Shown here piece by piece: positions 1 to 7,951 of a stretch of DNA of 52,614 nucleotides. Under the pieces are notes generated by a model. That model ran no database searches. It was not told where the DNA came from and saw only the letters and a program-made list of their open reading frames with translations. Source of the stretch: an uncultured Bacilli bacterium (GTDB taxonomy: Bacteria > Bacillota_I > Bacilli_A > RF39 > UBA660); assembly GCA_944359055.1 (NCBI GenBank), contig CALVSO010000010.1:1-52614 (forward strand), given 5' to 3'. Both the position numbers and the translations under genes were made by a program. The first letter of the stretch is position 1. Each line of letters begins with the position of its first letter.

Positions 1-32
1 AATGAAATTTCTTCTTTAATAATATTTACCAT
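1..32 (-). CDS. 5' end of an unidentified gene running off the left edge
   Basis: An ATG on the minus strand (position 32 downwards) is preceded by a good GAAAGGA Shine-Dalgarno with about 8 nt spacing and opens an uninterrupted frame beginning MVNIIKEEIS to the window edge. Only about ten codons are visible, so no function can be given. It lies downstream of tRNA-His on the same strand but beyond that gene's terminator, so it probably has its own promoter. Confidence 0.5.
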   Translation of the reverse strand, partial: MVNIIKEEIS

Positions 33-75
33 TGTTTCAATCCTTTCTTTTTAAAGTAGGATAGTTTTTAACAAC

Positions 76-104
76 AAAAAAACTAACCCAAATTTGGATT
101 AGTT
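76..104 (-). terminator. intrinsic terminator after tRNA-His
   Basis: On the minus strand AACUAAUCCAAA pairs with UUUGGGUUAGUU (one G-U pair) and is followed by a run of U. A second small hairpin (CTCGAA/TTCGAG) lies between the tRNA and this one. The pair ends the tRNA-His transcript. Confidence 0.75.
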
Positions 105-142
105 ATTTATCTTAACTCGAAAAGTTCGAGCAGATTTCACAA

Positions 143-219
143 TGGGGCGCAATAAGGGATTCGAACCCTTGCATAACGGAACCACAATCCGCCGTGTTAA
201 CCCCTTCACCAATTGCGCC
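143..219 (-). tRNA. tRNA-His (GTG)
   Basis: A full cloverleaf can be folded on the minus strand. The anticodon loop TTGTGGT gives GTG, and the T-loop GGTTCGAATCC is present. The acceptor is GCGCAAT/ATTGCGC. The histidine identity pair is visible: an encoded extra G (G-1) opposite discriminator C73. The CCA end is encoded. End positions could be off by one base. Confidence 0.95.
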
Positions 220-364
220 ATATATCAACAAAAATAGTTGACACATATAATATTAACAAATTTTTCATACTTTTGCAACACTTTTTAATTATTTTGTTTA
301 AATATAGTTATTTTACCCAAACTAAATGCCTATATACACATAATATAAATTGGGAGGAAAAACT

Positions 365-796
365 ATGTACAATTATAATTATCCACCAAATTTTTACTTT
401 GATGGAAATAATTTAAGAAATTATCAAAAAAATAATTATTATCAAAATGATAATTTATTTAATCCTTATGAAGGATTAATACGAGGAAATTTATTCAAAA
501 ATATATATAATCCATATAAAAATCAAAAACCATATGCTATAAAACCTATGAATGATCAAGCTAAAATGTTAACTGATATTGATAGTTTAGAATTTGCTTT
601 AATTGATTTAAATCTTTATTTGGATGTTTATCCAGATGATAAAAATGCAATTGAATTATTTAATAAATATCGTAATGAGCAAAATGAATTATTACATGCC
701 TATCAAAATGAATTTGGACCAATTTTATTAAATAGTGATTCTTTAAACAATATGCCTTGGATGTGGGATAACAAACCATGGCCATGGGAAAATTAA
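365..796 (+). CDS. cotJB: spore coat protein, probable CotJA-CotJB fusion
   Basis: The protein has 143 residues. The C-terminal half is CotJB: it has the pattern DIDSLEFALIDLNLYLDVYPDD and the tryptophan-rich tail MPWMWDNKPWPWEN. The first ~65 residues are Asn/Tyr-rich and contain YEGLIRGNLFKNIYNPYK, which resembles the core of CotJA (aL..GtlFp.L..PY). CotJA is normally a separate small protein encoded just upstream; none is present here. The ATG at 365 has GGGAGGA 6 nt upstream. It is followed 10 bp later by cotJC. In Bacillus the CotJ proteins assemble on the spore coat during mother-cell (sigma-E) expression. The CotJB assignment is firm; the CotJA part is my inference from a short motif. 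Confidence 0.85.
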   Translation: MYNYNYPPNFYFDGNNLRNYQKNNYYQNDNLFNPYEGLIRGNLFKNIYNPYKNQKPYAIKPMNDQAKMLTDIDSLEFALIDLNLYLDVYPDDKNAIELFNKYRNEQNELLHAYQNEFGPILLNSDSLNNMPWMWDNKPWPWEN

Positions 797-806
797 GGAG
801 GATTTT

Positions 807-1367
807 ATGTGGAAATATGAAAAAAAATTAGAATACCCTATAAATATTAATAAAAAAGATTTAAGTCTAGCTAAAAGTATGATGGCTCAATATGGTGGAC
901 CTGATTCTGAATTAGGAGCTGCTTTAAGGTATTTAAATCAAAGATATACAATGCCTGATGAAAAAGGATTTGCTTTATTAACTGATATAGGAACTGAGGA
1001 ATTAGCTCATTTTGAAATGATAGCTACTATGATTCAACAATTAATGAAAGGTGCTACATTAAATGAATTAAAAGAAAATGGATTAATAGGTTATTATACA
1101 CAACATAAAGATGCTAATTTCCCAATAGATACTAGTGGTGTTCCTTTTACTAGTGCATACATTGAAGCTACAGGTGATTACTGGGCAGATTTAGAAAGTG
1201 ATATGGCTGCTGAACAACGTGCACGAGTAACTTATGAAAAATTAATGAATCAAACTAATGATCCAGATGTTTTAGGTCCTTTATCATTTTTAAGGCAAAG
1301 AGAAGTTGTGCATTATAATAGATTTAAAGAATTAAGAGATTATTATCTAAATAAATTTAATAATTAA
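807..1367 (+). CDS. cotJC: CotJC, manganese-catalase-family spore coat protein
   Basis: The protein has 186 residues and is a di-manganese catalase family member. It carries the ferritin-like metal motif EELAHFEM and a second ExxR/H set (REVVHYNRF), plus the family N-terminus (MWKYEKKLEYPI, KSMMAQYGGPDSELGAALRYLNQRYTMPD). It is the usual last gene of the cotJ operon and is preceded by AAGGAGG. Its role is the spore coat, possibly peroxide protection. The operon ends in a bidirectional terminator that overlaps the stop codon. Confidence 0.93.
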   Translation: MWKYEKKLEYPININKKDLSLAKSMMAQYGGPDSELGAALRYLNQRYTMPDEKGFALLTDIGTEELAHFEMIATMIQQLMKGATLNELKENGLIGYYTQHKDANFPIDTSGVPFTSAYIEATGDYWADLESDMAAEQRARVTYEKLMNQTNDPDVLGPLSFLRQREVVHYNRFKELRDYYLNKFNN

Positions 1368-1393
1368 AAAGACATCAATTATGATATCTTTTT
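1366..1393. terminator. bidirectional terminator between convergent genes
   Basis: AAAAAGACATC pairs with GATATCTTTTT around a 6-nt loop and is followed by T-runs. On the minus strand the single mismatch becomes a G-U pair. It overlaps the stop codons of cotJC and the convergent gene at 1375-2379. Confidence 0.7.
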
Positions 1394-2379
1394 CTTTTTT
1401 CAAAAATTTTTTCTTCTTCATCGTAAAATGGATTTAAACTTTTTAATAAACTAATATTTCCTATTGATTTAAAATAACTTCTTCTTTCAATCAAGTCATT
1501 TTCTAACAAATCATCATTAGCAGTTAAAAAAAGATTAATTAAGTCATCTGCAAATTTATAATCATTTAAAAATTTATCATATAAATCATTAAAACTTATA
1601 TCATTTTTTAAAAATTCTTGAATTAAATATTTATATCGACGTTTAAATGGAGCGTTGTCCTTACATTTGGTAATAATAATTTCGTATACATTTGAAAAAA
1701 TGTATTTATAAAAAATTATCTTTTTTTCATTATTATAAAAATGTTCATCAATTTTTTCTTTAAAAATATCTATTACTTCATATTCATCTTCACAACCACT
1801 ATTTTGTGAACAATCATACAAATCAATAAAATCTTGTATCATTTTTTCAGTTTCTAACAACATATTAGGATTAATACAATTTGTAAAATTTAATATTTCA
1901 AATGGATTTATTTCCATAATTATATTTAATTTATCTTGAGCAATAATTTCTTCCATACAATTATTTTTTAAAATATAGCTTCTATTTAAAAATTCACAAA
2001 AGCAAGCAATTGCTTGGAATATATATGGATTATCTTCTGAATCTCTAAAATCGTCAATTATTTCATTATAATTCTTTTCTTCTAGTAAAGATTGTTCTTC
2101 GTAATCAAGATCCATTCCTTTTTCTGTATAGTACAAATTTACCTTATAAAAAGTACTAACAATAATTAACATCATAATTTTTTTATAATATGATTTATTT
2201 TCTAATAAATTTGTATAGTTTATTTGATCAAATAATTCTTCATATCTACTTAAATCAGTAGTTAAAAAAATCAATAATTCATCAGTTATCTTATTTATAT
2301 CTTCTCCATAAATATTTTCTATTGTATTTATTGTTAATTCTAAAACATCATAACATGCATCATATATAGTATTTACCAT
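1375..2379 (-). CDS. hypothetical protein, acidic and helical
   Basis: A 334-residue protein I do not recognise. It is acidic, rich in Asn/Asp/Glu/Ile/Leu/Tyr, predicted to be almost entirely alpha-helical and soluble. It has no signal peptide or membrane segment, and the C-terminus is basic (KRKRYHN). Cysteines are scattered (CFCEF, CSQNSGC) but form no standard zinc motif. The ATG follows AAAGGAG by 11 nt and lies 15 nt after the Nudix stop, so the two are co-transcribed. No function is proposed. Confidence 0.75.
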   Translation of the reverse strand: MVNTIYDACYDVLELTINTIENIYGEDINKITDELLIFLTTDLSRYEELFDQINYTNLLENKSYYKKIMMLIIVSTFYKVNLYYTEKGMDLDYEEQSLLEEKNYNEIIDDFRDSEDNPYIFQAIACFCEFLNRSYILKNNCMEEIIAQDKLNIIMEINPFEILNFTNCINPNMLLETEKMIQDFIDLYDCSQNSGCEDEYEVIDIFKEKIDEHFYNNEKKIIFYKYIFSNVYEIIITKCKDNAPFKRRYKYLIQEFLKNDISFNDLYDKFLNDYKFADDLINLFLTANDDLLENDLIERRSYFKSIGNISLLKSLNPFYDEEEKIFEKRKRYHN

Positions 2380-2394
2380 CCCCCATAAGCTCCT

Positions 2395-2826
2395 TTACTT
2401 AAGTATATTATTTAATATATGGTTAAAACTAATTTTGATATCAGGAAATACTTCGATATCATTTAGTTCATCAAATGAAAACCAAGCACAACGATCTATT
2501 TCATCATCTTCGATTACATTATCTTGATTTAAAGGAATTCCAACATAAGTAATATCTACATGTAATGATCCATCTTTACCTCTATTGCGTTGAATTCCTA
2601 AGGGTCTTATATAATCATCTTCTCTAGGAAATCTATCACCAATTAATTTAACTCTAACACCTGTTTCTTCATAAGTTTCTCTTAAAGCAGTTTCTTCTGG
2701 TGTTTCATTTTTTTCTATATGGCCACCTGGTTGAACCCAACGATTAAATTTTTTATGATGGCATAATAAAATTTTAGAATCTACTGGATTTATAACAAAT
2801 ACAGAAGCACAAAATTCTCTTTCCAT
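2395..2826 (-). CDS. Nudix hydrolase
   Basis: The protein has 143 residues. A perfect Nudix box GX5EX7REUXEEXGU runs from G35 to V57 (GHIEKN-E-TPEETAL-RETYEETGV). The Nudix fold hydrolyses nucleoside diphosphates linked to another moiety, using Mg2+ held by the box glutamates. The substrate cannot be told from sequence; housecleaning of oxidised nucleotides is one possibility. It is the first gene of a two-gene unit with the hypothetical protein at 1375-2379. Confidence 0.9.
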   Translation of the reverse strand: MEREFCASVFVINPVDSKILLCHHKKFNRWVQPGGHIEKNETPEETALRETYEETGVRVKLIGDRFPREDDYIRPLGIQRNRGKDGSLHVDITYVGIPLNQDNVIEDDEIDRCAWFSFDELNDIEVFPDIKISFNHILNNILK

Positions 2827-2891
2827 AACTTCACATCCTTACAAAACAATTATAACATATTTTATAAAAAAATATTCATTTATTTTTGTAC

Positions 2892-2910
2892 ACTTATCGC
2901 CTACATAAGT
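2892..2910. promoter_or_regulatory. inverted repeat upstream of the XRE regulator
   Basis: ACTTAT and ATAAGT flank a 7-nt centre in the divergent region between the Nudix and XRE genes. XRE-family repressors commonly bind such short dyads near their own promoters, so this is a candidate operator. Only the dyad is seen; regulation is inferred. Confidence 0.4.
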
Positions 2911-2976
2911 TATTACGTGAGATAAAAAATATAATTACTTTTGTGTTATTTTAATTATAAAGATGGAGGTAGTAGT

Positions 2977-3198
2977 ATGTATTTTAAAAGATTGAAAGAT
3001 TTAAGAATCGATAATGATTATTTGCAAAAAGATATTGCAAATATATTAAATATATCACAACAATATTATTCAAAATACGAATTAGGTAATTTTACAATTC
3101 CAACTGAACATCTTATTACATTAGCTAAATTTTATAATGTAAGCATTGATTATATTGTTGGTTTATCAGATGAAAAAAAATCACGAAAGAAATCGTGA
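2977..3198 (+). CDS. small XRE-family transcriptional regulator
   Basis: A 73-residue protein that is essentially one Cro/C1-type helix-turn-helix: FKRLKDLRIDNDYLQKDIANIL, then SQQYYSKYELGNFTIP and LAKFYNVSIDYIVGLSD. The ATG at 2977 follows ATGGAGG; an in-frame upstream extension lacks a start with a binding site. The stop lies within the terminator hairpin shared with convergent mbl. It stands alone, divergent from the Nudix gene. Its targets are unknown; autoregulation through the dyad at 2892-2910 is plausible. Confidence 0.85.
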   Translation: MYFKRLKDLRIDNDYLQKDIANILNISQQYYSKYELGNFTIPTEHLITLAKFYNVSIDYIVGLSDEKKSRKKS

Positions 3199-3203
3199 TT
3201 TTA
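3176..3203. terminator. bidirectional terminator, XRE gene / mbl
   Basis: AAAATCACGA pairs with TCGTGATTTT around a 6-nt loop, with A and T runs on the outer sides. It serves both convergent genes and overlaps both stop regions. Confidence 0.8.
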
Positions 3204-4190
3204 TTTATCTATTAAATGAATATTATCTAATAATACCCCAGTACCTTCAACAACACAAGTTAAAGGACTTTCAGCTACAAATACTGGAACTTTTAATTCA
3301 TGAGATAATAATTGATCAAATCCATCGATTAATGCTCCACCACCAGTTATAACAATACCTTTATCAATAATATCAGCTGCTAATTCTGGTGGAGTTTGCT
3401 CTAATACATTTTTAGCAGTATGAATTATAATATAAACACTTTCTCTTAACGCTTCTTCTACTTCATCTGAACACATTGTAATTGTATGAGGTAATCCTGT
3501 TACTAAATCTCTTCCTCTTACTTCCATTTTATCATTTTTATTACCGCTATAAACTGTACCTATACTCATTTTAATTTCTTCAGCAGTTCTATCGCCTATT
3601 AATAATTTATATTTATCTTTAATATATTTCATAATATCGCTATCAAATACATTACCTGCTATTTTAATTGAAGAACTTGTAACAATACCACCTAATGATA
3701 AAACAGCTATATCAGTAGTTCCTCCACCAATATCGATTACCATATTTCCACTTGGTTTAGATATATCCATACCAGCTCCAACTGCTGCAACTTTAGGTTC
3801 TTCTTCAATAAATACTTTTTTAGCTCCAGTTCTTTCGGCTGCTTCTTTAATTGCATTTTTTTCTACCTGAGTAATATTTGAAGGGCAACATATTAATATT
3901 CTAGGACGTGATAAAAAACTTTTTCCATTTATTTTTCTTATAAAATGATTTAGCATGATTTCTGTTATTTCAAAATCTGCAATAACACCATCTTTCATTG
4001 GTCTTATGGCAACTACTGATCCAGGGGTTCTTCCTAACATTTCTCTTGCTTCGCTACCAACAGCAAGAGGTTTTTTAGTTTCTGAATCCATAGCAACAAC
4101 AGATGGTTCATTTAATACTATACCTTGTCCTTTAACATATATTAATACATTAGCTGTTCCTAAATCTATTCCAATATCTTTTGCAAACAT
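3201..4190 (-). CDS. mbl: MreB-like actin Mbl, cell-shape determinant
   Basis: The protein has 329 residues and the actin-fold motifs of MreB/Mbl: phosphate 1 IGIDLGTANVLIY, phosphate 2 VIDIGGGTTDIAVLSLGG and the adenosine loop GIVITGGGALI. It polymerises under the membrane and guides lateral-wall synthesis. The name Mbl rather than MreB rests on synteny: B. subtilis also has mbl directly after spoIIID, downstream of spoIIQ and spoIID, and there is no mreC or mreD here. The start follows GAGAGTG. Function is firm; the paralogue name is a context call. Confidence 0.9.
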   Translation of the reverse strand: MFAKDIGIDLGTANVLIYVKGQGIVLNEPSVVAMDSETKKPLAVGSEAREMLGRTPGSVVAIRPMKDGVIADFEITEIMLNHFIRKINGKSFLSRPRILICCPSNITQVEKNAIKEAAERTGAKKVFIEEEPKVAAVGAGMDISKPSGNMVIDIGGGTTDIAVLSLGGIVTSSSIKIAGNVFDSDIMKYIKDKYKLLIGDRTAEEIKMSIGTVYSGNKNDKMEVRGRDLVTGLPHTITMCSDEVEEALRESVYIIIHTAKNVLEQTPPELAADIIDKGIVITGGGALIDGFDQLLSHELKVPVFVAESPLTCVVEGTGVLLDNIHLIDK

Positions 4191-4239
4191 TTTATCACTC
4201 TCATTTCTTAATTTATTATATCATGTTTTTACCATTTTT

Positions 4240-4485
4240 TTACATTAAATACTTTCTTTTAGTTGATTGTCCACCTCTTATATGTCTAACATCTGTATGA
4301 TATTTTAATATCTTATCAACTTCTAAATAAAGACTATTATCTATATCTGATAAACGTTCGTGCAAATCTTTATGAACTGTACTTTTACTGACATTAAAAA
4401 TAAGTGCCATTTCTCTTACAGTACTACCTGTTTTGATCATATAATTAGCTTCCTCTAAAACTCTTTTTATAATGTTTTTATTCAA
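4240..4485 (-). CDS. spoIIID: SpoIIID, mother-cell sporulation transcription factor
   Basis: The protein has 81 residues. It matches SpoIIID in the helix-turn-helix (TVREMALIFNVSKSTVHKDL) and in the C-terminal basic motif YHTDVRHIRGGQSTKRKY. SpoIIID binds DNA as a monomer and switches mother-cell genes between the sigma-E and sigma-K stages. I chose the TTG at 4485 because AGAGGTG lies 6 nt upstream; a GTG at 4494 would lie inside that Shine-Dalgarno. It sits directly upstream of mbl, as in B. subtilis. Confidence 0.93.
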   Translation of the reverse strand: MNKNIIKRVLEEANYMIKTGSTVREMALIFNVSKSTVHKDLHERLSDIDNSLYLEVDKILKYHTDVRHIRGGQSTKRKYLM

Positions 4486-4532
4486 TATAAACACCTCTAA
4501 TTAAATATATCTATTAATTAAATAAATATACC

Positions 4533-4554
4533 TAAAAAAGAGTTGTTACAACTC
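4533..4554 (-). terminator. terminator after spoIIQ
   Basis: On the minus strand GAGTTGT pairs with AACTC around AAC, followed by TTTTTT. The spoIIQ stop is within the stem. This separates spoIID-spoIIQ from spoIIID-mbl transcription. Confidence 0.75.
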
Positions 4555-5169
4555 TCCTAATTGTTTATCATAATAATCTTCTGGATTAACATTTTTACTA
4601 TTATGAATTAACTCAAAATGAAGATGGTTGCCTAAATCAGTCGAAATATTAGATTCACCACTTTTACCAATTATTTGACCTTGTAAAACATTATCGCCTT
4701 CAACTACTAATGTTTCACTTAAGCTTTGATAAACACTTATTAAATTGTTTTCATGTGTAACTTCGATAATTTTACCTAATAAATTATTTTCTTCTACTTT
4801 AGTTACTTTACCATCTAATATTGAAACAACATCAAATGATTCTTTACTTTGATAATCAACTCCACTATTTGGAATATAAGTATTTTCATAATAGATTAAT
4901 GAATTTTTTTGTTCTTCTTCTGTTCCTTGATAATCATAAAAATGTCTAGCAATAATAATATCATCAACCAAATAAGGACGAGATATAATGTTTCTTGTAT
5001 TAACAACTGGTACCTCATCTTCAATTATAACATCATCAACATAAATTGAATTATCATCTAATTTAGAAGGACTAGAAATCATTTCTAACATATAAATTGT
5101 TCCAATAATAGTTACAAAAGATAAAGCATATAAAGCGTAAATAACTGGTTTTTTTAATCTTCTTTTCAT
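4546..5169 (-). CDS. spoIIQ: SpoIIQ, forespore M23-fold protein of the SpoIIIA-IIQ channel
   Basis: The protein has 207 residues with one N-terminal membrane helix (residues ~8-27) and an extracellular LytM/M23 domain ending HLHFELIHNSKNVNPEDYY. SpoIIQ spans the forespore membrane and docks with SpoIIIAH of the engulfing mother cell. The first zinc-ligand motif of active M23 peptidases (HxGxD) reads NSGVD here, so the first His is Ser. B. subtilis SpoIIQ is likewise degenerate, so it probably lacks endopeptidase activity. The ATG at 5169 follows AGAGGTG; an upstream in-frame start has no ribosome site. It follows spoIID as in B. subtilis. Confidence 0.9.
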   Translation of the reverse strand: MKRRLKKPVIYALYALSFVTIIGTIYMLEMISSPSKLDDNSIYVDDVIIEDEVPVVNTRNIISRPYLVDDIIIARHFYDYQGTEEEQKNSLIYYENTYIPNSGVDYQSKESFDVVSILDGKVTKVEENNLLGKIIEVTHENNLISVYQSLSETLVVEGDNVLQGQIIGKSGESNISTDLGNHLHFELIHNSKNVNPEDYYDKQLGEL

Positions 5170-5217
5170 ATTTTTCACCTCTAAAATAAGTTTGCTCAAA
5201 TATGAAAATTTTATACA

Positions 5218-6123
5218 TTAAATTTTTTTAATTTCAACTCCTTGATAATAATATTTCAATATTTCATCATATTTATATCCTTTTAAAGCCATTGCTTGCG
5301 CTCCATATTGGCTCATTCCTACACCATGTCCATATCCTTTAGTTGTAATATAAATTTTATTATTATCTAATTTTATTGTAAAATGATTAGATTTTAATTT
5401 TAAATTAGTTACAACTGTATTACCTTCTAATGTAACACCATTTATTTTTAATTTTTTAACTCTTCCTGTACTAGTAGTATCTAATAATTCAATATTTAGT
5501 GTTTCACTATAATTTAAATTTAATTTGTTATAAAAGCCTTCTAAGCTAAATGTATAATTTACTTCATAAACTGGAGAAATTGAATCCCAAGTTGATTCTA
5601 CACTTCTTAAATAAGGTACTTTACTAGTAAATATTTCTTCACTATTTTCAGTAGCACCTACACTAGTTGAAAAAAACATTGCATCAACTACTTTACCATC
5701 ATATTCCAAATATTCATTAAATGTTTCCATAACAGCTTGTTTTATTTTATTAATATTATTAGTATAATCATCTTTCCATACTTCTTGTAAATGTTCATCA
5801 TCTAAATAAACTTGATTCATAACAGTATCTACAACATCATATTCCTTATCAATATTTGCTTGCATTTTTTTCATAACATAACTTCTAGCAGCAACTGCTT
5901 GAGCTTTTAAAGCTTCTAATTCAAATGATACTGGCATTTCACCAGCTAAAACACCTACAATATAATCTTCAAATGGCACTTTTACTATTTCATCATCTTG
6001 TTTTACTCTTACCATCATATTAGATGTATATTTAAATTTTATTTCTTCATCTTTTATAAATAAATTAACAATGATATAAGGAATAAAAATAATTATGCAT
6101 GTTAAAAGCAGTATTTTTTTCAT
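5218..6123 (-). CDS. spoIID: SpoIID, septal peptidoglycan lytic transglycosylase
   Basis: The protein has 301 residues with an N-terminal signal anchor (residues 3-19, TCIIIFIPYIIVNLF). The SpoIID/LytB domain is clear: FEDYIVGVLAGEMPVSFELEALKAQAVAARSY and the C-terminal GYGHGVGMSQYGAQAMA. The glutamate of GEMP is the expected catalytic residue. SpoIID thins septal peptidoglycan with SpoIIM and SpoIIP during engulfment. The start follows GGAGATG. It lies between the DUF1146 gene and spoIIQ, matching the Bacillus ywzB-ywmB-murAA-spoIID-spoIIQ order with ywmB and murAA missing from the interval. Confidence 0.95.
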   Translation of the reverse strand: MKKILLLTCIIIFIPYIIVNLFIKDEEIKFKYTSNMMVRVKQDDEIVKVPFEDYIVGVLAGEMPVSFELEALKAQAVAARSYVMKKMQANIDKEYDVVDTVMNQVYLDDEHLQEVWKDDYTNNINKIKQAVMETFNEYLEYDGKVVDAMFFSTSVGATENSEEIFTSKVPYLRSVESTWDSISPVYEVNYTFSLEGFYNKLNLNYSETLNIELLDTTSTGRVKKLKINGVTLEGNTVVTNLKLKSNHFTIKLDNNKIYITTKGYGHGVGMSQYGAQAMALKGYKYDEILKYYYQGVEIKKI

Positions 6124-6164
6124 AATATCATCTCCATTATTAAAATACTGCTATCTATATTAAA

Positions 6165-6356
6165 TTATACTACTGAAATAAAGAAATCGTAAAAAAAGTT
6201 AACGACTAAATACGACAAAGCCATTGCAAGAAACATATATAAAATTCTTGCTTGATAATATCTATTTTTTTTAAAAACATTATTTATATTAATACTATCT
6301 AAAGCAAGAATTGAAAATGGTAAAATAATTAAATATAAAATTATTTTAATTGTCAT
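6165..6356 (-). CDS. DUF1146 (YwzB-like) small membrane protein
   Basis: A 63-residue protein with two hydrophobic helices (about 3-20 and 38-60) separated by a basic loop (FKKNRYYQAR). Size, topology and position upstream of spoIID match the DUF1146/YwzB family, whose function is unknown. It overlaps the end of rpiB by 11 nt, so translation is probably coupled. The family call is moderately certain because such short membrane proteins carry few diagnostic residues. Confidence 0.7.
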   Translation of the reverse strand: MTIKIILYLIILPFSILALDSININNVFKKNRYYQARILYMFLAMALSYLVVNFFYDFFISVV

Positions 6357-6774
6357 AATTATCTATCATTTCTACTCTTCTTCTATGTTTTTCTTCATTT
6401 GAAAAATCAGTAGTTAAAAAAGTATCAATTATTTCTTTGTAATTAGTAACATTTTCACTTAATGCAATAACATTAGCATTATTATGAGATCTTGCTAAAA
6501 AAGCTTCTTCTTTAGTAGTTACCTTAGCACACCTTACTTTCTTTACCTTATTACAAGCTATACTCATACCTATTCCTGTTCCACAAATTAATATACCTAA
6601 ATCAATTTTATTATCTCTTACACTTTCACCTATTTTATAAGCATATTGTGGATAATCTACACTTTCTATTGAGTTAGTTCCATAATCTATTATTTGATAT
6701 CTATCATTTAAATAGTTTTTAATTTTTTCTTTTAAAATAACACCTCGATGATCACTTGCTATTCCTATTTTCAT
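6346..6774 (-). CDS. rpiB: ribose-5-phosphate isomerase B family
   Basis: The protein has 142 residues of the RpiB/LacA-LacB family: N-terminal IGIASDHRGVILKE, the active-site loop GILICGTGIGMSIACNK with its catalytic Cys, and the ARSHNNANVIAL motif. RpiB interconverts ribulose-5-phosphate and ribose-5-phosphate in the pentose phosphate pathway. A single copy and no lac genes nearby favour RpiB over galactose-6-phosphate isomerase. It overlaps the upstream Fic gene by an ATGA overlap and the downstream DUF1146 gene by 11 nt. Confidence 0.9.
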   Translation of the reverse strand: MKIGIASDHRGVILKEKIKNYLNDRYQIIDYGTNSIESVDYPQYAYKIGESVRDNKIDLGILICGTGIGMSIACNKVKKVRCAKVTTKEEAFLARSHNNANVIALSENVTNYKEIIDTFLTTDFSNEEKHRRRVEMIDNYDN

Positions 6775-7835
6775 TTTGAATCTTCCTCTCTATTTAACAC
6801 TATCCATTCTCCATTTCTTTTACCATTTTTTCGTACTATTAATCCTTTATTTTGCATATCAATCATTCGTGTTTTAATTGTTCTTAATGATTTATTAATC
6901 TTATCAGCAATTTCTTCTTGTTTAATTGTAGGATTACTTTTAATTATTTTTATAATAGCTAATTCCTCTAAAGTGCAATCATTATATTCCAATTCTTTTA
7001 AATTGTTATTTTTGTTATAGTCAATATGAGTAAATCGATTTTTTAATTCGTAATTTGTACTTGCTAGAAGATTGTAAAAGAATTTTTCTAAAAAAGAAAT
7101 ATCTTCAAAAATATTTTTTTCAAAGTTTTTGTAATTAGCTCTAACCAACGCATTTCTAAAATAAAATGAATTATTAGCAAAAACTTCATTGTTAATATTA
7201 AAGCCAAAAGTTCTTAAATATTTTATTATAAAAACAGCTGTTGTTCTTGTATTTCCTTCACCAAACGGATGAATTTGCCATATATTTGATGTAAAGTAAC
7301 ATAAATGTTTTATTGATTCTTCAAGAGACAAATTTTTATATAAGAAATTTTTTTCTTGCTCAAAGTCGAACTCTAAAACTGATTTTATAGAATCATATGA
7401 TGCATAAGTTACAGTATCTCCATTTAAAACCCATTCTTCTTTTGTTATATTATAATCCCTAAATTTTCCAGCATGATTATAAATACCATTAAACAATCTT
7501 TTATGAATATTTAATAATTCAATATAATTAAAATTAAAAGATTTTTCACTTAAAATTTCTGCTATTCTTACAGATACTTTATCTGCTTCCTCGTAATTTT
7601 CTTCATTTTTATTATTTTTAACTTTATAATATTGATTTATTCGATATTTTACTTCATTTATATCAATTTTACCCTCGATGTGTTCTCTAGCACTTTCAAT
7701 CAAATAATTTGAAGTTTTTAATCCATCGACATCTTGTAATCCAATTGCTGTTTCCCATGTTATAGTTTTTTCAACTTTACTAGGTTCTCCTTGTTTAATA
7801 TATTCTGAAAGACCTAAATTCCAATTTTTTTCCAT
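6771..7835 (-). CDS. Fic family protein with C-terminal winged helix
   Basis: The protein has 354 residues. The Fic catalytic loop is HPFGEGNTRT (189-198), which fits the HPFx[D/E]GNxR pattern for AMP transfer from ATP to a hydroxyl side chain. Residues ~30-70 (GLQDVDGLKTSNYLIESARE...) look like the antitoxin-like N-terminal helical segment of this subfamily. The last ~60 residues form a winged helix (NPTIKQEEIADKINKSLRTIKTRMIDMQNKGLI). The start at 7835 follows GGAGAGTG; further upstream Met codons lie in the promoter. The target is unknown. A DNA-binding domain plus the palindrome at 7892-7912 suggests autoregulation. Confidence 0.88.
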   Translation of the reverse strand: MEKNWNLGLSEYIKQGEPSKVEKTITWETAIGLQDVDGLKTSNYLIESAREHIEGKIDINEVKYRINQYYKVKNNKNEENYEEADKVSVRIAEILSEKSFNFNYIELLNIHKRLFNGIYNHAGKFRDYNITKEEWVLNGDTVTYASYDSIKSVLEFDFEQEKNFLYKNLSLEESIKHLCYFTSNIWQIHPFGEGNTRTTAVFIIKYLRTFGFNINNEVFANNSFYFRNALVRANYKNFEKNIFEDISFLEKFFYNLLASTNYELKNRFTHIDYNKNNNLKELEYNDCTLEELAIIKIIKSNPTIKQEEIADKINKSLRTIKTRMIDMQNKGLIVRKNGKRNGEWIVLNREEDSK

Positions 7836-7857
7836 ATTCACTCTCCAGACTATATTC

Positions 7858-7886
7858 ATTATACTATAAATCATTTTAAAAATCAA
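7858..7886 (-). promoter_or_regulatory. promoter of the Fic gene
   Basis: On the minus strand TTGATT (7881-7886) and TATAAT (7858-7863) are separated by exactly 17 nt, a good sigma-A promoter 23 bp before the Fic start codon. Confidence 0.65.
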
Positions 7887-7891
7887 ATTTC

Positions 7892-7925
7892 AAAGTGCAA
7901 AAATTGCACTTTAGAATTGCACTTT
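7892..7925. promoter_or_regulatory. palindrome plus third half-site, candidate operator
   Basis: AAAGTGCAA (7892-7900) and TTGCACTTT (7904-7912) form a perfect 9-bp inverted repeat. A further direct TTGCACTTT lies at 7917-7925, 13 bp from the right arm. The array is immediately upstream of the -35 of the Fic promoter. It looks like a binding site for the Fic protein's own winged helix, or for another regulator. Confidence 0.55.
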
Positions 7926-7928
7926 AAA

Positions 7929-7951
7929 CAAAAAAACTGCAATTAAGCAGC
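7929..7951 (-). terminator. terminator after rpmE
   Basis: On the minus strand CTGC pairs with GCAG around TTAATT and is followed by seven or more T. The rpmE stop codon is within the loop. Confidence 0.7.

Noticed and set aside
213-416. 67-residue frame over the tRNA-His 5' end
   Set aside because: It overlaps the tRNA and the cotJ leader, lacks a ribosome site and has no family resemblance.
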